NCBI RefSeq assembly: GCF_001423485.1
Contig: NZ_LMOD01000006.1
Location: 62,001 to 126,000, forward strand
Direction of reading: 5' to 3'
Length of the DNA stretch: 64,000 nucleotides
From: Microbacterium sp. Leaf320
GTDB taxonomy: Bacteria; Actinomycetota; Actinomycetes; Actinomycetales; Microbacteriaceae
In this document: positions 17,776-26,420 of the stretch, piece after piece
Layout of the letters: every line of letters begins with the position of its first letter
Position numbering within the stretch: position 1 is the stretch's first letter
Made by a program: the position numbers and the translations under genes
Notes under the pieces: model-generated
What the model saw: only the letters and a program-made list of their open reading frames with translations
Database searches by the model: none
What the model was told of the DNA's origin: nothing

Positions 17776-19182
17776 ATGGGAACCACGGTCTTCGAACGTC
17801 GCCGCCCCGCGGATGCAGTGATCGACGCCTCGCTGCGCGACACCGCCTTCAGCGTGTTCTGGCTCGACGACGTCGAGCGCGTCTCACACCCGGCCCTCAC
17901 CGAGAGCATCACGGCCGACCTCGCCATCGTCGGCGGCGGGTATGCCGGGCTCTGGACCGCCGTGCGGGCCAAGGAGCGCGACCCGCAGCGACGCGTCGTG
18001 CTGCTCGAGGCGTCGCGCATCGCGTGGGCGGCATCCGGCCGCAACGGCGGATTCTGCGAGGCGAGCCTCACGCACGGACACGAGAACGGCCTGACCCGCT
18101 GGCCCGACGAGATCGATCGCCTCGAAGAGCTGGGTATCGAGAACCTCGACGGCATCGAACGCACCGTGAAGCGCTACGACATGGATGTCGACTTCGAGCG
18201 CACCGGTCAGCTGGCCGTGGCCGTCGAGCCGCACCAGGTGGAGTGGCTGCGCGAGGAGGAGGGCTTTCTCGACCGCGAGGCCGTGCAGGCCGAGGTGCAC
18301 TCCGACACGTTCCTCGCCGGCGCCTGGGAGCGCGACGCATGCGCCCTCGTGCACCCGGCAAAGCTCGGTCTCGAGCTGGCCCGCGTCGCGGTCGAGTTGG
18401 GCGTCGAGATCTATGAGCACTCACTGGTGCGCGAGATCGTCGGCGACGGGTCGAGCGCGATCACGCTCGTCACGCGGGACGGCGGGAAGGTACGAGCGGA
18501 TGCCGTGGCTCTCGCCACCAACGTCTTCCCCTCGCTGCTCAAGCGCAACCGCCTGATGACCGTTCCGGTCTACGACTACGTGCTGATGACGGAGCCGCTG
18601 ACCGACGAGCAGCTCGACTCGATCGGGTGGTCGAACCGCCAGGGGCTGGCCGACAGCGCCAATCAGTTCCACTACTACCGGCTCACGGCCGACAACCGCA
18701 TCCTCTTCGGCGGCTACGACGCGGTGTACCACTTCGGCGGCAAGGTGCGCCCCGAATACGAGGACCGCGCCGAGAGCCACCGCAAGCTGGCCTCGCACTT
18801 CTTCACGACGTTCCCGCAGCTCGAGGGCCTGCGGTTCACGCACCGCTGGGCCGGAGCGATCGACTCGTCGAGCCGCTTCTGCGCGTTCTTCGGCACCGCC
18901 CGCAAGGGACGAGTGACCTACGCCACCGGATTCACCGGCCTCGGCGTCGGCGCCGCGCGATTCGCCGCCGACGTCATGCTCGACAAGCTGTCGGGCGAGC
19001 CGACCGAGCGCACCGAGCTCGCGATGGTGCGCGAGAAGCCGATCCCGTTCCCCCCAGAGCCCGTCGCCTCGATCGGCGTCAACCTCGTGCGCGCGGCGAT
19101 GAACCGGGCCGATCACAATGAGGGCAAGCGCAACCTCTTCCTCAAGACGCTCGACGCCGTCGGCATGGGCTTCGACTCATGA
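17776..19182 (+). CDS. FAD-dependent oxidoreductase, DAO superfamily (PuuB-like)
   Basis: This 468-residue flavoprotein has the dinucleotide-binding LAIVGGGYAGLWTA near residue 48, the following ASGRNGGFCEA flavin loop and the C-terminal TGFTGLGVGAARFAADVM segment of D-amino acid oxidase relatives. The length and motifs resemble gamma-glutamylputrescine oxidases, which use FAD and oxygen to make an aldehyde. The ATG at 17776 follows a GGAG at 17767-17770; a GTG at 17770 overlaps that site and is unlikely. The neighbours (Lrp, gamma-aminobutyraldehyde-type dehydrogenase, cupin) fit amine oxidation; the true substrate is not shown. Confidence 0.9.
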   Translation: MGTTVFERRRPADAVIDASLRDTAFSVFWLDDVERVSHPALTESITADLAIVGGGYAGLWTAVRAKERDPQRRVVLLEASRIAWAASGRNGGFCEASLTHGHENGLTRWPDEIDRLEELGIENLDGIERTVKRYDMDVDFERTGQLAVAVEPHQVEWLREEEGFLDREAVQAEVHSDTFLAGAWERDACALVHPAKLGLELARVAVELGVEIYEHSLVREIVGDGSSAITLVTRDGGKVRADAVALATNVFPSLLKRNRLMTVPVYDYVLMTEPLTDEQLDSIGWSNRQGLADSANQFHYYRLTADNRILFGGYDAVYHFGGKVRPEYEDRAESHRKLASHFFTTFPQLEGLRFTHRWAGAIDSSSRFCAFFGTARKGRVTYATGFTGLGVGAARFAADVMLDKLSGEPTERTELAMVREKPIPFPPEPVASIGVNLVRAAMNRADHNEGKRNLFLKTLDAVGMGFDS

Positions 19183-19526
19183 GCGAGCTCGCTGCTGGGA
19201 CCGGAGTGGATGCTGCGGCCCTGCCGCTCGCGCACGCACCGCTGCCCGCCGACGAGGTGCTGATCGGCCGGCCGACCACCGCGACGCATGCACTGGCGAC
19301 CCTCGGCGAGATCGAGATCGGCATCTGGGAGATGACGCCGGGCACGGCATCCGACACCGAGGTCGACGAGGTCTTCGTCGTGCTCTCAGGTCACGCCCGC
19401 ATCGAGTTCGTCGAGCCGGCGCTGCCCGCGATCGAGGTCGACCCCGGGTCGGTCGTACGCCTGGCCGCGGGCCAGCGCACGGTGTGGACCGTCACCGAGA
19501 CGCTGCGCAAGATCTACATCGCCTGA
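19179..19526 (+). CDS. Small cupin-domain protein
   Basis: This 115-residue protein is a single cupin barrel (EIEIGIWEMTPGTASDTEVD, then EVFVVLSGHARIEF and PGSVVRLAAGQRTVWTV). The metal-binding histidines of classical cupins are mostly missing, so it may be non-catalytic. It overlaps the oxidoreductase stop by ATGA. Such cupins accompany DAO-type oxidoreductases in amine loci; its role is unknown. Confidence 0.88.
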   Translation: MSELAAGTGVDAAALPLAHAPLPADEVLIGRPTTATHALATLGEIEIGIWEMTPGTASDTEVDEVFVVLSGHARIEFVEPALPAIEVDPGSVVRLAAGQRTVWTVTETLRKIYIA

Positions 19527-19563
19527 CGCGCGGGGGTGTGACCACGCGATCCCTCAAAAGAAA

Positions 19564-19594
19564 ATCAGCCCGCGCCTTTCGGCTACGGGCTGAT
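19564..19594 (-). terminator. Rho-independent terminator for the CPBP protease gene
   Basis: ATCAGCCCG (19564-19572) and CGGGCTGAT (19586-19594) form a nine-base stem. On the minus strand it is followed by TTTTCTTTTGAG, giving a proper U-run. It lies downstream of the minus-strand gene ending at 19683 and may also stop transcription from the cupin gene. Confidence 0.8.
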
Positions 19595-19682
19595 CGTGAT
19601 GCATCCACTATTACTCAGGAACGCACGCCGCACCAGTATTCAACGACTCCGCCACGCCCTCTCGACGTACCTCCGCTCCGAC

Positions 19683-20567
19683 TCAGGCTCGCGCGGATGC
19701 TGCCGCCGTCGCTGCGACGGCCGGCTTCTCATCCGCGCCCTTGATCACCCAGTAGACGACGGCGACCGCGAGGATGCCGATCACCGGGCTCAGGAACGCC
19801 GCCCATGCGGTGCCGAGCGGGGCGAAGCCGACCGCGAACACCGAGACATCCCAGAGGCCGTGCAGAGCCATGGCCCAGATGAGCGACCCGGTCACCCGAC
19901 GCACGATGTAGAAGCACGTGCCCGACATCGCGGCGAGCACCACCTGTCCGAGCGTGGGCCCCACGGGCGCGCCCAGCGCGGCATTGATGATGTGCATCCC
20001 ACCGAACAGAAGAGACGTGAGCAGCCACACCCACACCTCGGAGAGGCGTGAGCGGAGGGCCGTCAGCAAGAGCCCCCGTGACATCAGCTCCTCGCAGAAT
20101 CCGACGGCGAGGCCGAGGGCGAGCAGCGACAGCAGGAATGACGCGTCGAACTTCGACCAGTCGGTGTTGAACAGGTTCGCCACCGCGACGACGAGCATGA
20201 TCGCGGGCACGAAGATCGGCCACTTGTGGTGCGAGCGCTTGCGCTCGAACAGCGCCGGCTTCCACCACCCCAGAAGCCACGTGGTGATGGCGAGCAGCAC
20301 CGCCCCGACCGCGAGGTCGAGCACCGCTCCTCGCCAGGTGAACTCGGCCGAGGTGCCGATCTCGGTGTACGCCACCCCGCTCAGTTTCGACACGACGAAG
20401 ATCACCGCGACATAGCCGACGTAGATCGCGAGGCCGATCCAGACCCGAGGGGTGACGCGCATGAGGTTCTGCTTTCCGTCGGCGAGGGGATTCCGATCAC
20501 CCAACATATCGGTGCACGACGGAGACGGTGACGCCGGATCGACCACCATCTTCGCGTTCGCCACCAT
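19683..20567 (-). CDS. CPBP-family intramembrane metalloprotease (CAAX protease-like)
   Basis: This 294-residue membrane protein has about eight hydrophobic segments and all three family motifs: EELMSRG (EExxxR), FGGMHIINA (FxxxH) and HGLWD (HxxxD). Bacterial members handle signal or bacteriocin-related peptides, but the substrate here is unknown. The ATG at 20567 is three bases after the stop of the upstream gene (TAACTGATG), favouring this start; an internal ATG at 20507 would give a more typical N-terminus. Neither start has a strong ribosome site. Confidence 0.85.
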   Translation of the reverse strand: MVANAKMVVDPASPSPSCTDMLGDRNPLADGKQNLMRVTPRVWIGLAIYVGYVAVIFVVSKLSGVAYTEIGTSAEFTWRGAVLDLAVGAVLLAITTWLLGWWKPALFERKRSHHKWPIFVPAIMLVVAVANLFNTDWSKFDASFLLSLLALGLAVGFCEELMSRGLLLTALRSRLSEVWVWLLTSLLFGGMHIINAALGAPVGPTLGQVVLAAMSGTCFYIVRRVTGSLIWAMALHGLWDVSVFAVGFAPLGTAWAAFLSPVIGILAVAVVYWVIKGADEKPAVAATAAASARA

Positions 20568-20570
20568 CAG

Positions 20571-21095
20571 TTACGCGGGGTCCGCACCGAGAACGATGCC
20601 GAGCCTGCCGGCGACATCACGAGACCGCCTACGAGCGTCGCCTGCTGTGCGCTCGAGGCGGGGCAGGTCCTCCGGGCCGAAGTACCAGGTCGACCGGTCG
20701 CCAGGGGAGACATATCGTTCCTCGTCGGTGAGCTGCGCGTCGGCGCGGGCCTTCCGGAGGTCGGCCTCGGCGCGGTCCCGCTCGTCGAAGACCTGCGACG
20801 CGAACGCGATGTCACGCGCGGGCAGATCCGCCGGGGCGCCAGCCGCCACAAGGGGATGGATCAATACGGATGGCAAGGGGTTCGGGACGGGAGCGGCCGG
20901 TATCCGGCGCGAAGCGATGACCGCGGACACGATCGCCCCCAAGACGAACAGCAGCCCGACGGCGATGGCCGCATCCCGAAGCGGTAGTCGGAGCGACGCG
21001 ACCGCCACGACGGCCACGGCCGCGAGCACAAGACCGCCGGCGATCGGGACGAGACCCCCCCCGCATCTTTCCTGCCACGGGCAGCGCGCGCTCAC
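20571..21095 (-). CDS. Hypothetical membrane protein
   Basis: This 174-residue protein is not recognised. It has two hydrophobic helices near residues 15-35 and 40-60 followed by a hydrophilic, charged domain (FDERDRAEADLRKARAD) that may be helical, then DRSTWYFGPEDL. The GTG start at 21095 overlaps a preceding short frame as GTGA, and the stop is three bases before the CPBP protease start, so the three appear to be one transcription unit. The GC-skewed third positions support coding. Confidence 0.65.
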   Translation of the reverse strand: MSARCPWQERCGGGLVPIAGGLVLAAVAVVAVASLRLPLRDAAIAVGLLFVLGAIVSAVIASRRIPAAPVPNPLPSVLIHPLVAAGAPADLPARDIAFASQVFDERDRAEADLRKARADAQLTDEERYVSPGDRSTWYFGPEDLPRLERTAGDARRRSRDVAGRLGIVLGADPA

Positions 21096-21274
21096 CGATG
21101 GCTCTCGATGATCGCCGACGCGTCAGTTCCGCTGTCGGGCGTTACGAGGTGAAGCTGATCCGGGCGTGTCCGGATCGCCGCAGCGTCGGCGGCCGGCAGG
21201 AGGAAGCAATCCGGGCGGTCGGAGGAGATCGGCACCGAACCATCCTCTCGCGCCGGGGCCCGCCAGCGATCCAC
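21092..21274 (-). pseudogene. Short frame, possibly 3' remnant of a disrupted gene
   Basis: A 60-codon frame ends with a TGA overlapping the GTG start of the next gene, which suggests it was once a real upstream gene. No ribosome site or promoter is seen before its GTG at 21274, and a stop lies a few codons upstream. Another frame continues in a gene-like way just upstream (EFGLPVTVLR), so a frameshift or truncation is possible. No family is recognised. Confidence 0.35.
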
Positions 21275-21635
21275 GCCTAGGACGCAGAACGGTCACGGGC
21301 AGCCCGAACTCCCGGGTTGTGGCTCTCAAGCACCAGCCGCGCCTGCCGTCACGTGCCAATGTGGGGCCGTACGGATCGTTCGCAGTGTCTCCCTCGCCAC
21401 CCGCAGCGACGCTCATCGGACTTTTCGGCACTCGCATGCTCGGCCTAGCCGGCCGCAGTTTGGCGGGCCCCGCCCCCACCGTCATCCAGTACTCCGGATT
21501 GCGGCGGCATAGCGATGCCGCTCGTGGACGAGGTCGGCGGCGAGCTATGCCTTGATCTCCGGTCATCGGCCATGGTGGACGCGAGGACAGGCTCGTTCGG
21601 GATGGACCTGCGATCGATCGGACTTGAACGGTGGT
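21275..21635. other. Stretch without a supported gene
   Basis: About 360 bases lie between the short frame and the DUF1349 gene. Open frames exist on both strands but none has a ribosome site, typical codon use or a recognisable family, and base composition is less biased than in the neighbours. It may be a decayed gene or an insertion scar; no terminal repeats were found. Confidence 0.5.
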
Positions 21636-22262
21636 TCACGTCTCGTCGCGGAAGTCCGAGATCGAGCGCTCGACGAGGCGGGGTTCGTCGAAAGTGACGT
21701 CGCAGCCGTCACTCTGGGGCGACTGCGCCTCGAATCCGACCTCGAGCGACTTGTGGCCGTTGGGGAGCGAGAACGCGCGGACCAGCTCCCACCGTTCGCC
21801 GTCCAAGGAAGCGTGGAAGGCGAAGACCGTCCCCTTCCGAGATACACGCAGGTGCACGTGATCACCGTCGACGGTGAAGGCGTTGGCGTCGTCGGACACA
21901 CGATTGTTGATGACGCTGACGATCATGCCCTGCCCGCGCGGCGAGAACTCGAAGCAGAGCTTCGCCCACGTCTCACGGTCGTGACGCAAGAACAGCACGC
22001 CGGCATCGAACGTGCCCGCGAAGCGGACGCTGACGCGCGCGCTGAGCTGGAAGTCGCCGGCGGGCGCATCGGTCAGAAGCGTTGCTGCGTTGTGCAGCGT
22101 CGACGACGTGACCTGTCCGCCGTCGTCGCCGCCTGGGTCGGTGAAGATGTCGGTGCCCGCAATGCTCGACACACTGATGCTGCCCGAGGCAGGATCCACC
22201 GACCACCGGTCGTCTGGGAACGGTCGGAACGGGGTCTCGATGCTGGGGATGTGTACCGTCAT
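21636..22262 (-). CDS. DUF1349 domain protein
   Basis: This 208-residue protein matches the DUF1349 family, a concanavalin-like beta sandwich, with patterns FQLSARVSVRFAGTFDAGVLF, RETWAKLCFEFSP, and FAFHASLDGERWELVRAF. Relatives such as yeast and bacterial REE1-like proteins are linked to carbohydrate metabolism but have no proven reaction. No signal peptide is present. It is a single gene between the non-coding patch and the carboxylesterase. Confidence 0.88.
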   Translation of the reverse strand: MTVHIPSIETPFRPFPDDRWSVDPASGSISVSSIAGTDIFTDPGGDDGGQVTSSTLHNAATLLTDAPAGDFQLSARVSVRFAGTFDAGVLFLRHDRETWAKLCFEFSPRGQGMIVSVINNRVSDDANAFTVDGDHVHLRVSRKGTVFAFHASLDGERWELVRAFSLPNGHKSLEVGFEAQSPQSDGCDVTFDEPRLVERSISDFRDET

Positions 22263-22364
22263 GCGATCAGGCTAGCGCGGCACCGTGCACGTGCACAGTG
22301 ATGCACTGCGCACGCTCCTCCCGTGGCTGATCCGACCACCGGCACCGCCTCTTGACGTCCGATG

Positions 22365-23831
22365 TCAGAGCAGCGCCTTCACCGACGCGTACGCATCGGC
22401 GACGTCGCGGGTGGGCCGGTCGTAGACGCGCACGATCCCGGCATCCCCCTGGTGCGGCGTCCAGCCCGGATCGCCCGTGGTGACGAAGGCGACGGCGGCA
22501 CCGTGCAGCTCGTCGGCGAGTTGCTGCGGCGGGTTCGGGCCCGCCAGCGCCTCCATCGACGGGCCGTCGAGGCAGTCGAAGAAGAAGGGCACGTCGAGGC
22601 AGTGCTCCGCGAAGCCGAAGTGCCCGGACGGCCATGAGAACCGGTAGAGCCAGGTCGGTGCGTCACCTCGGTCGGCGGCGATGCGCGGCACTGTGGCGCG
22701 GAACATCCGGTCGGTGAGCACCCGCCCCGCGAGCCGCGCCTTGCCGAGACGGGCGACGTCGGCGTTCGCGGCGAGATACTCGGCCCGGATGCTGCCCGGC
22801 AGCCCGAGCCGATTCAGAAGAGCCGCCTGTGGCACCCATCGGAGCGCCTTCGCAGCGCGGCCCGTGAACGCCATGGTGAACTCGTCGTCGGCGGCGCCGA
22901 TCACGAGCGGCTTGTCGGCACCGACGCCGGCACGCAGAGATTCAGGGGTCGGACTTACGAGAAGGTCGCCGTCGATCACCGGCCCGAGTGGCAGACCCTC
23001 ATCGATCATGGTGGTCATCGACGACGGCCCGAGCTGGGTCGCCTTCTTCTGCAGGGCGAGCAGACGATCCTCACTCACGGTCGAGAGACCGGCCACGGTG
23101 GGGTCGACGCCCGCTGCCGCGGCGAGCGCTCGTCCGAATGCCTCGGCCCGCGGCGCCGACACGTCTCCGAGCGCTCCCGAGATCGCATAGACCCCGTGGA
23201 ACAGGTGCTGCGCCGCCTCCATGCCGAGCAGCGTGAGCACGGCTCCGCCACCGGCGGACTGCCCGGCGATCGTCACACGACCGGGGTCTCCGCCGAACGA
23301 GGCGATGTTCTGCTGCACCCATTCGAGCGCGAGCAGCCAGTCGCGCACGCCGCGGTTCGACGGGGCATCCTCTATCCAGCCGAAGCCGTCGAATCCGAGC
23401 CGGTACGAGATCGAGACGGTGACGACGCCGTCTCGGTTGAAGTTGCGCCCGTCGTACCAGGGGCTCGCGGGGGAACCGGCGAAGTAGCCGCCGCCGTGGA
23501 TCCACACGAGCACGGGGAGTCCTGCTGCCGCGGGGTCGGGGGTGAAGACGTTGACGTTCAGGGTCGAGTCGCCCTCGACGCTCGGCTCGGGGATCAGCGT
23601 CACCCCGGGGTCGCCGCGCTGTGCGGTGGCGGCGAAATCGAGTGCATGGAGCACGCCCTCCCACGGCGCCTTCGACACGGGCGCCCGGAATCGCAGTGCA
23701 CCGATCGGCGCCTCTGCGAACGGGATGCCGAGAAAAGCGGCCGAGCGCGCAGCCCCGCGCCCTCCCGTGGTGGGGCGCCAGCGCCCTCGAACGCGCCCGG
23801 CAGCGGTCTGCACCTCGACGAACTCGGTCAT
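22365..23831 (-). CDS. Type B carboxylesterase
   Basis: This 488-residue alpha/beta hydrolase has the oxyanion-hole WIHGGGYF, the nucleophile motif GQSAGGG (Gln in place of the usual Glu in GESAGG) and the catalytic His region FGFAEHCLDVPFFFD. It has no signal peptide, so it is probably a cytoplasmic esterase of p-nitrobenzyl-esterase type hydrolysing carboxylic esters. The ATG at 23831 follows a weak GAGGGG; a GTG three codons upstream is possible. Confidence 0.92.
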   Translation of the reverse strand: MTEFVEVQTAAGRVRGRWRPTTGGRGAARSAAFLGIPFAEAPIGALRFRAPVSKAPWEGVLHALDFAATAQRGDPGVTLIPEPSVEGDSTLNVNVFTPDPAAAGLPVLVWIHGGGYFAGSPASPWYDGRNFNRDGVVTVSISYRLGFDGFGWIEDAPSNRGVRDWLLALEWVQQNIASFGGDPGRVTIAGQSAGGGAVLTLLGMEAAQHLFHGVYAISGALGDVSAPRAEAFGRALAAAAGVDPTVAGLSTVSEDRLLALQKKATQLGPSSMTTMIDEGLPLGPVIDGDLLVSPTPESLRAGVGADKPLVIGAADDEFTMAFTGRAAKALRWVPQAALLNRLGLPGSIRAEYLAANADVARLGKARLAGRVLTDRMFRATVPRIAADRGDAPTWLYRFSWPSGHFGFAEHCLDVPFFFDCLDGPSMEALAGPNPPQQLADELHGAAVAFVTTGDPGWTPHQGDAGIVRVYDRPTRDVADAYASVKALL

Positions 23832-23871
23832 GCCCCTCACACTCTCACGGCGAGGCTCTTCGCTGCCGACA

Positions 23872-24471
23872 CTACGGCGCCGGCCGCGCGGTGGCGACGA
23901 TCCTCGGCTCGACGTATCCGGCCTGCTCCAGCTGCGCTATGACCTCGGCGCTGTAGGCGTCGACATCCCGGTCGTCGTTCACGCTGATCTCGCCGAAGAC
24001 GGCGACGGCTTGCACCTGGAAAGGTTCGTCGAACTGCACCCCGGGGTCTGCCAGAGTGTCGAGCCACACCTGCACCGCGGCGAAGTAGCGATCGGCTCGC
24101 TCGGGGTCGTACCCCAACCACTCGAGCGTTGCAGACCCCGACTCCGCACCCTCCTGCATGTGTCTGAGAACCACGCGCACGGGCATGGTGCCGAGCGGCG
24201 AGTCTTCGACGATCGGCAGAGCATCCTCGATGAATGCTCGCGTCTCGTCGTACGACATGTCGCCCAGGAAGGCTTCGAGCGTAATTCCGTCGGACGACGA
24301 CCTGACCTGCACATCGTCAGGGGCGGAATCGAGCTCGTTCACCGCTTCCGACACGGGCTCAGCGAAGGATTCCGATCGTTCGTCGGGGGTCGCATAGTGG
24401 GGCGCGCACCCCGTGAACAGCAGCGTGGTGATAACGGCAGCGGCGGCGAAGGCCGCGATACGCCGGCTCAT
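23872..24471 (-). CDS. Lipoprotein of unknown function
   Basis: This 199-residue protein has a lipoprotein signal with the lipobox LFTGC near residues 18-22. The mature part is acidic and soluble and matches no family recognised here. Its ATG overlaps the stop of the upstream lipoprotein gene (ATGA at 24468-24471), so the two are co-translated. The mature parts of both contain repeated alternation of DPxxFxx-type acidic segments, and they may act together at the cell surface. Confidence 0.85.
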   Translation of the reverse strand: MSRRIAAFAAAAVITTLLFTGCAPHYATPDERSESFAEPVSEAVNELDSAPDDVQVRSSSDGITLEAFLGDMSYDETRAFIEDALPIVEDSPLGTMPVRVVLRHMQEGAESGSATLEWLGYDPERADRYFAAVQVWLDTLADPGVQFDEPFQVQAVAVFGEISVNDDRDVDAYSAEVIAQLEQAGYVEPRIVATARPAP

Positions 24472-25319
24472 TCGGCCACTCCGTACAGCGTGGTCTTACC
24501 GTCTTTCGGCAGTGCCGTGACGTTGGTGTAGATCACATTCACGGCGGGCCCGAGCACTCCTCTGTTCGTGAGCGCAGCCATGATCTGCGCCGTCTGCTCG
24601 GCCGTGAGGTCGGCGGTGCCGGTCAGAGAGACCCAGGTCACATCGGGATTGAGGCTCATCCTCGCGCTCGTCAGGTAGTCCAGACTCGCGAGATCCTCGC
24701 TCAGTTCGATCCATCCCTCGCCCAGTTCGACGCGGCCCGACCTGTTCGAGATCGAGGCGCGATCGACGGAGGCGTACAGCGACGGCGGAGCATCGGAGTA
24801 GGGCGGCTCGCTCACGGCCTGTTCGAGCGCACCGTAGGCTTCGGCCATCGTCACTCCGGCGTCGCCCGGATCCTCCGAGAACACCGCCAGCGTGCCGGGG
24901 CCCACACCTTCCGTGGCCGTGACGTAGCTGACCTCGGTGAACCCGTCGTCGAGGAATCTCGCCCACAGGCGAACGTCATCCGCGAAGCGATCGGGGTCGT
25001 CGTAGGTGGTCGTGCTGAACTTCGTATCCACGTAGGGGTCACCCGGATACACGGCGACGATGGCGAGTTCGCGCGGACGGTCCTCACCCATCCCATCGAC
25101 GATGTCGCGCACCGCGAGCGCCGTCGTCACGATCTCGTCCTCCGGCGCGGCGGGATCGATCTGCACGAGATTCTCGTACGGCGCGACGAGGACGCCGGGA
25201 ACCTTCTCGACCTCGAGCATCGCGTCGACCGATGCAGGATCCTGCTCCCCCTCCTGCCCCGCACAGCCCACCAATGCCACCGCTAACGCAATGACGACAA
25301 CCCCCCGGATACGTCGCAT
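24468..25319 (-). CDS. Lipoprotein of unknown function
   Basis: This 283-residue protein starts MRRIRG, has a hydrophobic core and the lipobox LVGC at about residues 16-19. The mature part is acidic with recurring segments such as ADLTAEQTAQIMAALTNRG near the end; no family is recognised. A minus-strand TAGGGT box lies six bases before the ATG, so the message is probably leaderless. It is the first gene of a two-lipoprotein operon. Confidence 0.87.
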   Translation of the reverse strand: MRRIRGVVVIALAVALVGCAGQEGEQDPASVDAMLEVEKVPGVLVAPYENLVQIDPAAPEDEIVTTALAVRDIVDGMGEDRPRELAIVAVYPGDPYVDTKFSTTTYDDPDRFADDVRLWARFLDDGFTEVSYVTATEGVGPGTLAVFSEDPGDAGVTMAEAYGALEQAVSEPPYSDAPPSLYASVDRASISNRSGRVELGEGWIELSEDLASLDYLTSARMSLNPDVTWVSLTGTADLTAEQTAQIMAALTNRGVLGPAVNVIYTNVTALPKDGKTTLYGVAE

Positions 25320-25382
25320 GCTTCGACCCTATCGCGCAGCCTTCCGGCCGACGTGCCTGCGAAGAACGGCCTCGTACGTGCG

Positions 25383-26420
25383 CTACTCGCCGACGCGCGT
25401 GACCTCGGCGTGCGGCATCCGCTCGGTCATCACGCGCACCGCTTCGGGATTGTCGTCGACGAGCACCGCGTCGCGGCCGAGAGCCGAGGCGACGGCGCCG
25501 GTCGTGCCACTGCCGGCGAAGAGGTCGAGCACGCGGTCGCCGGGGCGGCTCGATGCACGCACGATGCGCCGCAGGATGCCCTCGGGCTTCTGCGTCGGGT
25601 ATCCGGTCTTCTCACGCCCGGTCGTCGGCACGATCGTGTGCCACCACACGTCGGTGGGCAGCTTGCCGCGGGCGGCCTTCTCGGCCGTGACCAGACCCGG
25701 AGCCATGTACGGCTCGCGGTCGATGTCGTCGGCGTTGAACACGTACTCGCGCGGGTTCTTCACGTACACGAGGATCGTGTCGTGCTTGGTGGGCCAGCGG
25801 CGACGCGACTTCGCGCCGTAGTCGTATGCCCAGATGAGCTCGTTGAGGAAGCAGTCGCGGCCGAACACCGCATCGAGCATGACCTTGGCGTAGTGCGCCT
25901 CGCGGTAGTCGAGGTGCAGGTACAGCGTGCCGTCGTCGGCGAGCAGCCGCCACGCCTCCTCGAGCCGGGGCATCAAGAAGGCGCCGTAGTCGTCGAAGCG
26001 GTCGTCGTAGGTGCGCAGCATGCCGCGCACCCGCTCGTACGCGTGGCCGTGGAACCCGTGCCGCACCTCGGAGTGCGCCGTCGCCGGTTCACAATTCAGC
26101 ACGACGGGGGCTGCGGCGGCATCCGATCCGCGGGATTCCGGGTCTTCGACACCCTCGGCGTCAGTCTCATGCTGAGTGGTGAACGTGCGACGGGCGGTGA
26201 CCACCTGCCGCTCCTGCGCGCGACCCGTGTTGAACGGCGGATCGAGGTAGACGAGCGTGAAAGACGCAGACGGAAGAGTCGCCGCTGCGGCGAGATTGTC
26301 GCCCTGGAGGATCGAGACATCGCCGCGAATGGGAGCAGGATCAGCGGGAGCAGGATCAACGGGAGCAGGATCGGCGGGCCTCTCCGGGGCAGCCTCCGGC
26401 TCAGGCGCGGGATCGGTCAC
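25383..26420 (-). CDS. Site-specific DNA methyltransferase (amino-methyltransferase), solitary
   Basis: This 345-residue enzyme methylates adenine N6 or cytosine N4. The catalytic motif DPPF is at residues 60-63 and the AdoMet-binding FAGSGTT near 301-307, so the motif order (IV before I) is that of the beta class. Between them lies DDRFDDYGAFLMPRLEEAWRL, typical of the group. The first 32 residues are Pro/Ala/Asp-rich, encoded by three 15-base repeats. The GTG at 26420 overlaps the lipoate ligase stop as GTGA, so it is co-translated with that gene. No restriction endonuclease is next to it. The recognition sequence cannot be told from sequence alone. Confidence 0.9.
   Translation of the reverse strand: MTDPAPEPEAAPERPADPAPVDPAPADPAPIRGDVSILQGDNLAAAATLPSASFTLVYLDPPFNTGRAQERQVVTARRTFTTQHETDAEGVEDPESRGSDAAAAPVVLNCEPATAHSEVRHGFHGHAYERVRGMLRTYDDRFDDYGAFLMPRLEEAWRLLADDGTLYLHLDYREAHYAKVMLDAVFGRDCFLNELIWAYDYGAKSRRRWPTKHDTILVYVKNPREYVFNADDIDREPYMAPGLVTAEKAARGKLPTDVWWHTIVPTTGREKTGYPTQKPEGILRRIVRASSRPGDRVLDLFAGSGTTGAVASALGRDAVLVDDNPEAVRVMTERMPHAEVTRVGE
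26331..26375 (-). repeat. Three 15-base tandem repeats in the methyltransferase gene
   Basis: GGGAGCAGGATCAGC, GGGAGCAGGATCAAC and GGGAGCAGGATCGGC follow one another at 26331, 26346 and 26361. Read on the minus strand they encode DPAP units in the N-terminal linker of the methyltransferase. The count could vary between strains by slippage without shifting the frame. Confidence 0.9.

Noticed and set aside
21590..21640. tRNA-like words (GGACTTGAACGGTGGTTCA)
   Set aside because: The words do not fit a cloverleaf: no acceptor stem, D-arm or proper T-arm can be drawn.
21515..21697. Small plus-strand frame MPLVDEVGG... between the decayed patch and DUF1349
   Set aside because: It overlaps the end of the DUF1349 gene, has no ribosome site and loses protein-like composition in its second half.
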